From SHZI01 sp964384525 (lineage in GTDB: Bacteria > Pseudomonadota > Gammaproteobacteria > Steroidobacterales > GCA-2729495): a stretch of 48,481 nucleotides of DNA. The stretch is taken from positions 1 through 48,481 of the forward strand of contig CAYLKO010000013.1 in the NCBI GenBank assembly GCA_964384525.1, in the 5' to 3' direction. The position numbers were made by a program, and so were the translations under genes. The notes under the pieces are model-generated. The model was given only the letters and a program-made list of their open reading frames with translations. It made no database searches and had not been told where the DNA came from. Shown here in pieces: positions 24,733 through 33,223 of this stretch. The first letter of the stretch is position 1; each line of letters opens with the position of its first letter.

Positions 24733-25701
24733 ATGACAAAGCGCACGCTGTATCCTCCGCTGGAGCCTTTCGATTCCGGTTATCTGCCCGCGATCGGGCC
24801 CCACGAGATCTACTACGAGCAGTGCGGCAACCCGCGCGGCAAGGCAGCGCTGTTTCTGCATGGCGGCCCGGGCGGCGGCGGTGACGAGACGCCGCGCCGC
24901 TTCTTCGATCCGCAGCGCTACCGGATCATCCTGCTCGACCAGCGCGGCTGCGGTCGCAGCCGGCCGCACGCCGAACTGGATGGCAATACCACCTGGGAGC
25001 TCATCGCGGACATCGAGCGGCTGCGCAACCAGCTCGGAATCGATCGCTGGCTGGTCTTTGGCGGATCGTGGGGCAGCACGCTGTCATTGCTTTATGCCGA
25101 GACCCATCCGGAGCGCGTGACGGAGCTGGTGCTTCGGGGCATCTTCCTGCTGCGGCCGGCCGAGATCGCCTGGTTCTACCAGCAAGGCGCCAGCGAGTTG
25201 TATCCGGATGCCTGGGAACCCTTCCGGGATTTCATTCCGGAGAATGAACGGCACGACATGCTGCACGCCTATCACCGCCGCCTCGTCGGCTCCGATCCGG
25301 TGCTGGCCATGGAGGCTGCGCGGCACTGGTCGGTGTGGGAAGGCAGCACCAGCCACCTGCTGAGTTCGGCATCGACCATCGAGCACTTCGGCGATGACCA
25401 GTTCGCGCTGGCCTTTGCCCGGATCGAAGCCCATTACTTCGTGAATCAGGCCTTCATGGTTGCACCGGATCAGATCCTGCGTGATGTGGACCGGTTGCGG
25501 GCGATTCCCGCCGTGATCGTGCAGGGTCGCTATGATGTCGTGTGCCCGATGACGAGCGCGTGGGCTCTGCACCGTGCCTGGCCCGAGGCGGAGCTCCGCA
25601 TCGTGCCGGACGCAGGTCACTCGGCCTTCGAGCCCGGCATCGTGCATGAACTCATCACGGCCACCGACAACTTTGCCCCACCCCTTGCCAGGAAAAACTG
25701 A
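24733..25701 (+). CDS. pip: Prolyl aminopeptidase (S33)
   Basis: A 322-residue cytoplasmic alpha/beta-hydrolase that removes N-terminal proline. The oxyanion segment LHGGPGGGG, the nucleophile elbow GGSWGS (Ser112), Asp268 in GRYDVVCP and His296 in DAGHSAFEPG form the catalytic set. The PHEIYYEQCGNP start and DQRGCGRS motif are typical of bacterial Pip. Its stop overlaps the dihydroorotase ATG (TGATG), so the two are coupled although the pathways differ. It is divergent from another peptidase (M16). Confidence 0.95.
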   Translation: MTKRTLYPPLEPFDSGYLPAIGPHEIYYEQCGNPRGKAALFLHGGPGGGGDETPRRFFDPQRYRIILLDQRGCGRSRPHAELDGNTTWELIADIERLRNQLGIDRWLVFGGSWGSTLSLLYAETHPERVTELVLRGIFLLRPAEIAWFYQQGASELYPDAWEPFRDFIPENERHDMLHAYHRRLVGSDPVLAMEAARHWSVWEGSTSHLLSSASTIEHFGDDQFALAFARIEAHYFVNQAFMVAPDQILRDVDRLRAIPAVIVQGRYDVVCPMTSAWALHRAWPEAELRIVPDAGHSAFEPGIVHELITATDNFAPPLARKN

Positions 25702-27044
25702 TGGCTGACCAGAGCCTCCTGATCACCAATGCCCGGATCTGCAACGAGGGTCGGGTGACCCCGGGCGACGTGCTCATGCGCCGTGGCCGCATCGAGCGGG
25801 TGGCCCGCCAGATACCTGCCGGTCGTGTCGACCGGATCATCGACGCCGACGGCAAATATCTGTTGCCGGGCTTCATCGATGACCAGGTCCATTTCCGCGA
25901 ACCCGGGCTGACGCACAAGGCCGACATCGCCAGCGAGTCCGCGGCGGCGGTCGCTGGTGGCATCACGAGCTACATGGACATGCCGAACACCATTCCCAAT
26001 GTCACCAGCCGCGCGGTGCTGATGGACAAATACCGGCTGGCGCGCGGCCGGTCGCGGGCCAACTTCTCGTTCTACTTCGGCGCCGCGAACGACAACCTCG
26101 ACGAGATCCGGGCCCTGCAGCCCGGCGACTGCTGCGGCTTGAAGATCTTCATGGGCGCCTCCACGGGCAACATGCTCGTCGATGATCCGGCGACGCTGGA
26201 GCTGATCTTCGCCGACTGTCCCACGTTGATTGCCACCCACTGCGAAGACACCCCGACCATCAAGGCCAACGAAGCCCGTTTCCGCGAGGAATACGGCGAC
26301 AACGTGCCGTTTTCCGCACATCCGCTGATCCGGTCAGCCGAGGCCTGCTGGAAATCCACCGTCCTCGCCACCACCCTCGCCAAACGCCACGACACGCGGC
26401 TGCATGTCCTGCATATCTCCACGGCGCGTGAACTGGAGCTTTTCCAGCCCGGCCCGCTGAACGGCAAGCGCATCACGGCCGAGGCCTGCGTCCACATGCT
26501 GCATTTCGATGACAGCGATTACGCCACCAGGGGCGCCTTCATCAAGTGCAATCCGGCGATCAAGTCGGCGGCCGATCGCCAGGCGCTGCTTAAGGGCCTG
26601 ATTGACGGCCGGCTGGAGGTGATCGCCACCGATCATGCGCCACACACCCTCGCCGAGAAGAGTGAAAGTTATTTCAAGGTGCCCTCGGGCCTGCCCCTGG
26701 TCCAGTACGCCCTGCAGATGCTGCTGGAGCATGTGCACGATGGCACGCTGCCACTGGAACTGATCGTCGAGAAAACCAGCCACCGCGTTGCCGATGTGTT
26801 TGCCATTCGCGATCGCGGTTACATCCGTGAAGGCTACTACGCCGATCTCGTGCTGATCGACCATACGAAGCCACACACGGTGCGTCGCGAGGACGTGCTG
26901 TCGAAGTGCGGCTGGTCGCCATTGGAAGGCACGACCTTCCGCTCGTCGATCGTCACGACCATCGTGAATGGCGTGGTCGCCTACGAGAATGGCCAGGTCA
27001 CGGAGGCGATCGCCGGACAACGGCTGGACTGCGGCGGCCGCTGA
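25701..27044 (+). CDS. pyrC: Dihydroorotase, variant class with Gln in the HxH motif
   Basis: A 447-residue amidohydrolase for the third step of pyrimidine synthesis (carbamoyl-aspartate to dihydroorotate). Carboxylated-Lys candidate Lys148 (CGLKIFMG), His180 (THCED), His238 (LHVLHIS) and Asp311 (ATDHAPHT) are present. The first metal motif, usually DxHxHFREPG, reads DDQVHFREPG, with Gln62 in place of the first His and His64 kept. This DDQVHFREPG form is known from Bacteroidetes-type dihydroorotases, so it marks a subfamily rather than damage. Enteric gammaproteobacteria normally use the shorter type II PyrC. It is followed by an aldo/keto reductase after 25 bp. Confidence 0.92.
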   Translation: MADQSLLITNARICNEGRVTPGDVLMRRGRIERVARQIPAGRVDRIIDADGKYLLPGFIDDQVHFREPGLTHKADIASESAAAVAGGITSYMDMPNTIPNVTSRAVLMDKYRLARGRSRANFSFYFGAANDNLDEIRALQPGDCCGLKIFMGASTGNMLVDDPATLELIFADCPTLIATHCEDTPTIKANEARFREEYGDNVPFSAHPLIRSAEACWKSTVLATTLAKRHDTRLHVLHISTARELELFQPGPLNGKRITAEACVHMLHFDDSDYATRGAFIKCNPAIKSAADRQALLKGLIDGRLEVIATDHAPHTLAEKSESYFKVPSGLPLVQYALQMLLEHVHDGTLPLELIVEKTSHRVADVFAIRDRGYIREGYYADLVLIDHTKPHTVRREDVLSKCGWSPLEGTTFRSSIVTTIVNGVVAYENGQVTEAIAGQRLDCGGR

Positions 27045-27069
27045 CCGCGGCGAGAAAAGGAATCCATCG

Positions 27070-28098
27070 ATGCGCTACAAAGTGCTGGGCGGAAGCGGCC
27101 TGCGTGTTTCGGAGCTGTGCCTCGGGACGATGCCCTTCGGCGAGGAATTCGGGATCGGCGTGCCGGCCACGGAAGCCCGCCGGGTGTATGACGAATTTCG
27201 CGCCGCTGGCGGCAATTTCATCGATACCGCCAACATCTACAACCGTGGCAGCAGCGAGCTCATCCTGAGTGATTTCATCCGTGAGGATCGCGACCAGCTG
27301 GTGCTCGCCAGCAAGTTCGCGCTCAGCACCAATCCGGCCGACGTGAATGCCGGCGGCAGTCACCGGAAGAACCTGGTGCAGGCGCTGGAAGCGAGCCTGC
27401 GCCGCCTGCGCACCGACTATCTCGATGTGTACTGGGTGCACGGCTGGGATCGCCACACGGATCTCGCGGCGCTGATGCGCGCGCTGGATGACCAGGTGCG
27501 CGCCGGGAAAATCCTCCATGTGGCTTTTTCCAATGCGCCGGCCTGGGTGGTGGCCATGGCGAACACCCTGGCAACCGAGCGTGGATTGACGCCATTCTGC
27601 GCCCTGCAACTGCATTACAACCTGCTCGAGCGCAGCATCGAAACAGATTTCCTGCCCCTGGCGGCTGCGCTGAATGTGGCAATCACCGCCTGGAGCCCGC
27701 TGGCTGGCGGGCTGCTGACCGGCAAATACACCCGCTCCGGCGCCACTGGTCGTCTGACCGGGGTGCGCGGCACCCGCACCTTGACGCCGCGCAATCAGGA
27801 ACTGGCCAGCGCCTTCGTGCAGATCGCCGGTCGTATCGACTGTCAGCCTGCGGCGCTGGCGCTGGCCTGGCTCATGCAGCGTGGTCGTGGCGATGTCATG
27901 CCGATCATCGGGGCCCGCACGGTCGAGCAGCTGCGCGAGAACCTGGCCTGCACCGACCTGCACTTGAACACCGAGCTGCTCAACGAACTGGACCAGCTGG
28001 CGCCGCCGGCAGTGGCTTATCCCGCTTCATTGCTCTACGGCGAGTTCTTCCAGAACATGATGTACGGCACCGTCCGGCAGCAGATCGACTGGTCGTAA
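27070..28098 (+). CDS. Aldo/keto reductase
   Basis: A 342-residue NAD(P)H-dependent reductase. The catalytic tetrad is visible: Asp52 (FIDTANIY), Tyr57, Lys82 (ASKFAL) and His124 (YWVHGWD). The N-terminal MRYKVLGGSGLRVSELCLGT and the late IIGARTVEQLRENL are typical of the YajO/YghZ-like group that reduces aldehydes and ketones. ATG 27070 has an AAAGGA ribosome site 8-9 nt upstream; a longer frame upstream is excluded by overlap with the dihydroorotase gene. The physiological substrate is unknown. Confidence 0.93.
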   Translation: MRYKVLGGSGLRVSELCLGTMPFGEEFGIGVPATEARRVYDEFRAAGGNFIDTANIYNRGSSELILSDFIREDRDQLVLASKFALSTNPADVNAGGSHRKNLVQALEASLRRLRTDYLDVYWVHGWDRHTDLAALMRALDDQVRAGKILHVAFSNAPAWVVAMANTLATERGLTPFCALQLHYNLLERSIETDFLPLAAALNVAITAWSPLAGGLLTGKYTRSGATGRLTGVRGTRTLTPRNQELASAFVQIAGRIDCQPAALALAWLMQRGRGDVMPIIGARTVEQLRENLACTDLHLNTELLNELDQLAPPAVAYPASLLYGEFFQNMMYGTVRQQIDWS

Positions 28099-28878
28099 AT
28101 GAAACATCCCAAACTCACAGCATTTCTGGTTCTGATTCTGGTCCTGGCTGCCGGCATGTTGATTTCCGGCATCGAGGGCGATCGGCCGCGGGCCGAACTG
28201 GCGCCGGTCGCGTCGGTGTCCAGGCAGGGTGCTGTGCTGGTGATCGGCGGCACGCGCGCCACCGGCCTTGAAGTGGTGCGCCTGCTGCGGGCTCGTGGCG
28301 ATGACGTGGTGGTTCTGGTGCGTCCCGCGTCCAACCCCGGCGCCGCCGAGGCGCTGGGCGCCCGTATCGTCAGCGGCGATGCGCTGGTCCCTGCAGATCT
28401 GCAGGCAGCGCTCGCCACCGGGCAATTTCGCGCCATCGTGTCGACGCTGGGCGCGAGAAATCCGGATGGGCCGCGCCCCGATTTCGAGGGCAACCGCAAT
28501 GCGGTGGATGCCGCCCGGCTGGCCGGCGTCAAACGCTTCGTCATGGTTTCCGTGGTTGGCGCCGGTGATTCGCACGAGGCGGCGCCGGTCATCGCCCGCT
28601 ACTTTCTTCGCCAGGTGATTCTGGAAAAGACCAAGGCAGAGGACTACCTGAAGACGAGCGGCCTCGACTACACCATCATCCGGCCGGGCGGGCTGCTCGA
28701 CAAGGAAGCCCAGGGCAGGGCTTACCTGACCGAAGACCCCCGCGCCATGAGCTGGATCCGGCGCGCCGACCTGGCGCGGCTCATGGTTCAGGCGCTGGAT
28801 GACCCCCGGGCAATCGGCAAGGTCTATCATGCCTTCGATCCCGACCGCACGCGCTTCTGGTCCCTGTTCACGAACTAG
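28099..28878 (+). CDS. Membrane-anchored NAD(P)-binding protein (atypical SDR, NmrA-like)
   Basis: A 259-residue protein with an N-terminal hydrophobic segment (about 7-25) and then a Rossmann domain. The dinucleotide motif is VLVIGGTRATGLEVV (Gly-rich part 50-56), followed by VVVLVRPAS and a late YTIIRPGGLLD. The middle contains VMVSVVGAGD, where a classical SDR would have Ser-Tyr-Lys; no YxxxK is evident, as in atypical SDRs. It starts immediately after the reductase stop codon, so it is co-transcribed. The role could be a reductase or a redox sensor. Confidence 0.82.
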   Translation: MKHPKLTAFLVLILVLAAGMLISGIEGDRPRAELAPVASVSRQGAVLVIGGTRATGLEVVRLLRARGDDVVVLVRPASNPGAAEALGARIVSGDALVPADLQAALATGQFRAIVSTLGARNPDGPRPDFEGNRNAVDAARLAGVKRFVMVSVVGAGDSHEAAPVIARYFLRQVILEKTKAEDYLKTSGLDYTIIRPGGLLDKEAQGRAYLTEDPRAMSWIRRADLARLMVQALDDPRAIGKVYHAFDPDRTRFWSLFTN

Positions 28879-28958
28879 CAGCTGCCGACACGAACCAGGC
28901 ATCCGGTCTGAGAGATGCACCGCAGATGGTGTGCCGCCAGGCTGGTTAACATGGGCCG
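28879..28958 (+). promoter_or_regulatory. Structured short region upstream of the TonB-dependent receptor
   Basis: An 80-nt gap with possible nested stems: AACCAG against CTGGTT outside and GCACC against GGTGTGC inside. It resembles a small structured leader but lacks B12-box or TPP-aptamer conservation. A TAACAT (28947-28952) lies 6 nt before the receptor ATG and could instead be a -10 box, in which case the stems would not be transcribed with the receptor. Confidence 0.3.
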
Positions 28959-30914
28959 ATGCACCTGAAATCCAGTCGACTTTCCAGCCCTGCCACGCCC
29001 GGCCTGCGTGCGGTTCTTGCCGCCGGCCTGGTACTTTGCTCCCCGATGAGCATCGCCGCCGACGCATCGACGGCCGCCCCTGAAGAACTGATCGTCACCG
29101 GCACGCGCCTCGCCGCCGTCGAGGCCATCCTGCCCAATTCGATGACGGTTCTGGATCACCAGGACATCGAGGCACGCAACCCATCGGGCGTGGTCGATCT
29201 GTTGCGCGATGTGCCGGGCCTGCACGTGAATCAGGCGGGCGCCGGCGGTGTCACCCAGGTGTTCATGCGCAGCAGTGAGCCGAACTTCACGGTATTTCTC
29301 ATCGATGGCATCAAGGTCAACGACCTGAACAACACCCGCGGCGGGTCGTTCGATCTGGCGGCGCTGAATCTGGCCGATATCGAACGCGTCGAGATCGTGC
29401 GCGGTCCGCAGTCATCCATCTACGGCTCCGACGGTCTGGCGGGCGCGATCAACTTCATCAGTCGTGTTGGCGGCGAGCGCTTGTCGGCCAACGTTGCAGT
29501 GGAGGGGGGCGGCGACGACTATCGTCGCGGTACCGTGCAGGCCGGCGGTCCGGCTGACCGCCTGTTCGGCGACGGTGCCCGCTTCTCGCTGCAGGCCACC
29601 CACCGTGACGATGGTGAAGCGGTGTCCGGCAGCACCTACGAGGCCGATACCGTGTCAGGCCGTTTGCGTCTCACGCCGGCGCCGGCCGTTGTCGCCAACC
29701 TGTATGCGCGCCATGCCGGCACGGACAGCTCCAGTTTTCCGGAGCAGAGCGGCGGGCCGAAGCTGGCTGTGTTGCGGACGCTGGATCAGGCGGAAGCCGA
29801 CGAATACAACCTCGGCGCCGACCTCGACTGGGCGCTGGATGCCGCGTGGTCGCTGCAGGCCACGGCCTCGCTGTACGACCGCAGCGACGAATATGCCTCG
29901 CCCGGCATCTCGCCGGGTGATCAGATACCACCCAACGGTGCCGCGAATGATCTCGAGCGGTACAACGCCGCCCTGCGCGCCACGGTGCGCTCCGGGAGCC
30001 GGCTGGTGGCCACCTTTGGTGGCGATTTCCAGCGGGAGTCGGGTGATTCCGAGGGCTATGTAGACTTCGCGCCGGACATGCGGGTGCCGAACAGCTTTGC
30101 GCTGGACCGGAACATCGTCGGCGTCTTTGCCGAAGGTCGTTACCTGCTCGGCGATCAACTGATTCTCCAGGGCAGCATTCGCCATGATGAGCCGGACAAG
30201 GTCAGTGGCGAAACCACCGGCAAGGTCGGCACGGTGTACACCCTCGGCAACGGCACGACGCGCTTGCGCCTCAACTGGGGATCCGGTTTCAAGCTGCCCA
30301 GCTTCTTTGCCCTGGGCAGCCCGTTGGTGGGGGAACCCACGCTCAAGCCCGAAACCAGCCGCAGCCTGGAAGCAGGCGTGACCCAGGCCTTTCTCGGTGG
30401 TGCGGCAGAGGTCAGCGCCACGGTTTTCGACAACGACTACAAGGACCTCATCGACTTCAATCCCGACACCTTCAAGAACGTGAACCGGGATACGGTCACG
30501 ATCCAGGGTGTCGAGTTCGAAGGCCAATGGGCCGTGTCCTCCACCCTCAAGCTGCGCGCCCAGGCAACCTGGACCGACATCGACGTCAAGCACAGTGACC
30601 GCCAGCTGCTGCAGCGGCCGGACTGGCGGGGCAGCGCCGGATTGTGCTTCACGCCCACTGATCGCTGGTTGCTGGATCTGAACTGGCTTTACATCGGCGA
30701 GACGCTGGATTCATCCATTCCCACGGGCATACTCGAGCTGAATCGCTGGAATCGTGTCGATGTGAATGCGAGCTGGGCCGCCACCCCCCGCCTCAAGGTG
30801 CCGCTGGCGGTCGATAACCTGTTGGACAGCCACTATGAGGAAGCCGTGGGCTTTCCGGCCGCCGGCATCCGGCCCCGGCTCGGTGTCCGCTACCACTTCG
30901 GCTCGCTGCCCTGA
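28959..30914 (+). CDS. TonB-dependent outer-membrane receptor, BtuB-like
   Basis: A 651-residue outer-membrane receptor: signal peptide (about 1-34), TonB box EELIVTGTR, plug domain (about 50-165) with NPSGVVDLLRDVPGLHV, IERVEIVRGPQSSIYGSDGLAGAINF, then a 22-strand barrel ending GVRYHFGSLP. The plug segments and modest size are closest to BtuB/CirA-type receptors for cobalamin or catecholate siderophores. The last residue is Pro rather than the usual terminal Phe, although YHF lies four residues earlier. There is no cobalamin riboswitch upstream. It is energised by TonB such as the protein at 1-516. The ligand is uncertain. Confidence 0.92.
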   Translation: MHLKSSRLSSPATPGLRAVLAAGLVLCSPMSIAADASTAAPEELIVTGTRLAAVEAILPNSMTVLDHQDIEARNPSGVVDLLRDVPGLHVNQAGAGGVTQVFMRSSEPNFTVFLIDGIKVNDLNNTRGGSFDLAALNLADIERVEIVRGPQSSIYGSDGLAGAINFISRVGGERLSANVAVEGGGDDYRRGTVQAGGPADRLFGDGARFSLQATHRDDGEAVSGSTYEADTVSGRLRLTPAPAVVANLYARHAGTDSSSFPEQSGGPKLAVLRTLDQAEADEYNLGADLDWALDAAWSLQATASLYDRSDEYASPGISPGDQIPPNGAANDLERYNAALRATVRSGSRLVATFGGDFQRESGDSEGYVDFAPDMRVPNSFALDRNIVGVFAEGRYLLGDQLILQGSIRHDEPDKVSGETTGKVGTVYTLGNGTTRLRLNWGSGFKLPSFFALGSPLVGEPTLKPETSRSLEAGVTQAFLGGAAEVSATVFDNDYKDLIDFNPDTFKNVNRDTVTIQGVEFEGQWAVSSTLKLRAQATWTDIDVKHSDRQLLQRPDWRGSAGLCFTPTDRWLLDLNWLYIGETLDSSIPTGILELNRWNRVDVNASWAATPRLKVPLAVDNLLDSHYEEAVGFPAAGIRPRLGVRYHFGSLP

Positions 30915-30929
30915 CGCAGGCCACCCCGC

Positions 30930-31322
30930 ATGCGCATCATCAACCTGATATTCGCCTTGCTGTTCGCCGTCTCGGCGCTGTTGCAGTACAACGACCCGGA
31001 CCAGCTACGCTGGGCTCTGGTCTACCTGGTGGCAGCAGCAGTGGCAATGACTGTTGCCTGGAAGGCTCATTGGAATGCCCGGCAGCTTCGGGCATTGGGC
31101 ATCGCTGCCATGCTGCTCACCCTGGTCGCCCTGCTGTGGATGCTGATGCTGGCCCCCGGCATGGGGGAGTTCATCGAGCGGGGCGACTGGTCGCTGCTGG
31201 CGGCCACCATGCAGGCGGGAGATCCGGTGATCGAGGACAGCCGCGAGTTTCTCGGCCTGGGTATAGTTCTTCTATACAGCCTCCATGCGATTTGGGCTGT
31301 CCGGCGCCGTGGTGCGGCATAA
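30930..31322 (+). CDS. TMEM220-like membrane protein
   Basis: A 130-residue protein with four membrane segments. The opening LIFALLFAVSALLQYNDPDQ and the late SREFLGLGIVL are the conserved marks of the bacterial TMEM220 family, whose function is unknown. It follows the receptor by 15 bp and is probably co-transcribed. Confidence 0.82.
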   Translation: MRIINLIFALLFAVSALLQYNDPDQLRWALVYLVAAAVAMTVAWKAHWNARQLRALGIAAMLLTLVALLWMLMLAPGMGEFIERGDWSLLAATMQAGDPVIEDSREFLGLGIVLLYSLHAIWAVRRRGAA

Positions 31323-31428
31323 GCTTGCTGGACAGATCCGGTCCGGAAGCGTAGCTTTGCCCTTAAGTCGAGCGCCTTAATGGCCCGCAATGAGGTCAGA
31401 GGCGTGTTACATCAGAGGAATAACAATA

Positions 31429-31995
31429 ATGATTTCCATGACGCGAGCAGTCACCTTGAGTGGTTCGTTGGTGGTGATGACGGTGCTGAGCGCAGGCGGT
31501 GTTTACGCCGCGCCGGTCTCGGTGATGTGTCCAGGAACGGCCAGCACGGCCGACCGTGAATTCACGATCACCACGAATCCGGGCAGTGCTGTTTGCCTGG
31601 CTTCGGCACCCGGAAATCTGAATGGCAATGGCGATGCGATCAACCTGCTCGGCTACCTCACCCTGGACAAGAGCGATGACCTCGTTTCAGGCGTTTTGCC
31701 GCAATCCCTGACCGCAACACCGCCGACCAGCGGCTTGAGCGGGACTTTTTCATTCAACGCGCCCGGCTATACCAACTTCGTGATTGCCTTCAAATCCGGC
31801 CAGGGCCAACTGAATCCGGATTGGGCGGCGTTCACGCTGCCGAATGGCGTGACCTCGGGCACCTGGGCGATCAGCGGCCAACAGGCGCTGTCGCACGTCA
31901 ATCTCTATGCCCAGGTGATTCCGGTGCCGGCCGCAGCCTGGCTCTTCGCTTCGGCTTTTGGCCTGTTGGGTCTGGCCCTGCGTCGCACCAGGTAG
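31429..31995 (+). CDS. VPLPA-CTERM sorting-domain protein
   Basis: A 188-residue secreted protein: signal peptide (about 1-27, ending VYA-AP), a beta-rich body with two Cys residues (MCPG and AVCLAS), and a C-terminal IPVPAAAWLFASAFGLLGLALRR tail rendered as the VPLPA-CTERM pattern: Val-Pro motif, hydrophobic helix, basic end. In known systems such tails are processed by an exosortase and rhombosortase-like enzymes for surface export. No exosortase is in the window. ATG 31429 has AGAGGA 9 nt upstream; an earlier in-frame start would hide the signal peptide. The function of the body is unknown. Confidence 0.82.
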   Translation: MISMTRAVTLSGSLVVMTVLSAGGVYAAPVSVMCPGTASTADREFTITTNPGSAVCLASAPGNLNGNGDAINLLGYLTLDKSDDLVSGVLPQSLTATPPTSGLSGTFSFNAPGYTNFVIAFKSGQGQLNPDWAAFTLPNGVTSGTWAISGQQALSHVNLYAQVIPVPAAAWLFASAFGLLGLALRRTR

Positions 31996-32008
31996 GTCGC
32001 CGCCCGAT

Positions 32009-33109
32009 TCAGATCTTCCCGGTATTTGCCAGCCGCTCGATATCCGCGCGCTGCATCTCGCTGAAATCCTTGCGGCCCGGTACGCGGACCTTGCCCGCCT
32101 CGCACAGCCGGTTGGCGGGACGAAACACGGTTTCAAGATAGCGCTCGGCGTAGGCCTGGAAGGGCTGGCGCACCAGCACATTCGACAGGCCGGTCTTGCG
32201 CCGGCGATCGCGCAGCGCGGCCAGGTCGATGGTGGCGTTGGCCACCATGGACTCGCCGCCGGATGCCGCCTCGGCCATCACCTGTCCGTAGTAATCCACC
32301 ACCTTTGACATGCCGGTGGTTGACGCAGCCGGTACCGGGCAGTGGGTGAGGGCAGCCGAATTGGCCGACACCACATAGGCCATGTTTTCCGCGGCGCGGG
32401 CCCGTCGACCGATCTCCTTCGTGGTGGAGGCCGGGCTGCCGATCTCGCTGGACGGATGGATGAAAATTTCGGCGCCACGCATGGCGGCCATGCGCGCGAT
32501 TTCCGGATACTGGATTTCCTCGGAGGCGATGGCGGCGAGGCGGCCAATCGGGGTGTCGGCAACCGGAAACACGCCATCCAGCCCGTAGATTTCAACATAA
32601 CGATCCCACACGTCGTATGGAGTCGGGCCCGACAATGAAATCATCCGGCGATAGCGCAGCACCGTCTCGCGATTCGGCGCGATGATGAAACAGTTCTGGA
32701 AGTAGAGCTCGGGGAAGTGGGGATCAACCTCGTAGGCATTGCCGGCCAGATACACGGCGGATTGTTCGGCGATGTCGGCGAGTGCCTGATATTCGGGCCC
32801 ATCCATCGCCAGCGCGGCCTTGTCCTGCCAGACCGGCACGGATTCACCCAGCGGAAACCCGGTCAGGAAGTATTCCGGCAGCACGACGAGCTTGACCTCG
32901 CTGCCGCTGTATTGGCGGACGAAAGCCTTGCTGGCGGCCACCGAAGCTCCGACGTGAGCCAGGTTTTCGGCCATGCGCCGGCGGGCGCTGGCACGATCCG
33001 GACAGTCATTGACGCAAGCTGTCACGAGCTGCAGGGCCAGTGCGGTATAGCGGTCCGGAGCGGCTCCGGTTTCGGGTGTCGACGGCAAGTTTTTGTTGGC
33101 AGTGTTCAT
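32009..33109 (-). CDS. Nitrilase-fold protein lacking the catalytic Lys and Cys
   Basis: A 366-residue carbon-nitrogen hydrolase-fold protein. Glu79 is present in VVLPEYFLTGFP. The usual catalytic Lys in YRK is Arg155 (RYRRMISLS). The usual Cys (in ICxE..PE) is Ser196 in AAIASEEIQYPEIAR. The rest of the fold is well kept (GAEIFIHPSSE, RRARAAENMAYVV, STTGMSKVVDYYG). The codon for Ser196 (TCC at 32522-32524) is unambiguous. It probably has lost amidase/nitrilase activity or uses altered chemistry. ATG 33109 is preferred over an upstream frame extension. It is divergent from the Kor operon. Confidence 0.82.
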   Translation of the reverse strand: MNTANKNLPSTPETGAAPDRYTALALQLVTACVNDCPDRASARRRMAENLAHVGASVAASKAFVRQYSGSEVKLVVLPEYFLTGFPLGESVPVWQDKAALAMDGPEYQALADIAEQSAVYLAGNAYEVDPHFPELYFQNCFIIAPNRETVLRYRRMISLSGPTPYDVWDRYVEIYGLDGVFPVADTPIGRLAAIASEEIQYPEIARMAAMRGAEIFIHPSSEIGSPASTTKEIGRRARAAENMAYVVSANSAALTHCPVPAASTTGMSKVVDYYGQVMAEAASGGESMVANATIDLAALRDRRRKTGLSNVLVRQPFQAYAERYLETVFRPANRLCEAGKVRVPGRKDFSEMQRADIERLANTGKI

Positions 33110-33185
33110 GGCTTGGCATTGTTCCACTTCCGGACCGGCTTTGGCCAACCATTTTGTCGGGGTGCGTCATGACGGCAAACCACCA

Positions 33186-33213
33186 TTTGCAGCCGGGATC
33201 GTCTCTGTATAAT
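33186..33213 (+). promoter_or_regulatory. Promoter of the 2-oxoacid oxidoreductase operon
   Basis: TTTGCA (33186-33191), a 16-bp spacer, and a perfect TATAAT (33208-33213) lie just before the ATG at 33224. The predicted start site is only about 3-5 nt upstream of that ATG, so the message would be leaderless or nearly so. No ribosome site is present. Confidence 0.6.
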
Positions 33214-33223
33214 CCTGTGCCGC

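Noticed and set aside
24526..24969. N-terminal extension of the M16 peptidase (148 further codons in frame)
   Set aside because: It would bury the signal peptide, cover the inverted repeat and run into the divergent peptidase gene. The extension has no protein-like character.
28905..28935. CTGAGA motif resembling part of a TPP riboswitch
   Set aside because: Only the CTGAGA word is present. The second conserved half of the aptamer and the downstream thiamine genes are absent.
28879..28958. Cobalamin riboswitch before the BtuB-like receptor
   Set aside because: The gap is only 80 nt and contains no B12 box; a full aptamer would not fit.
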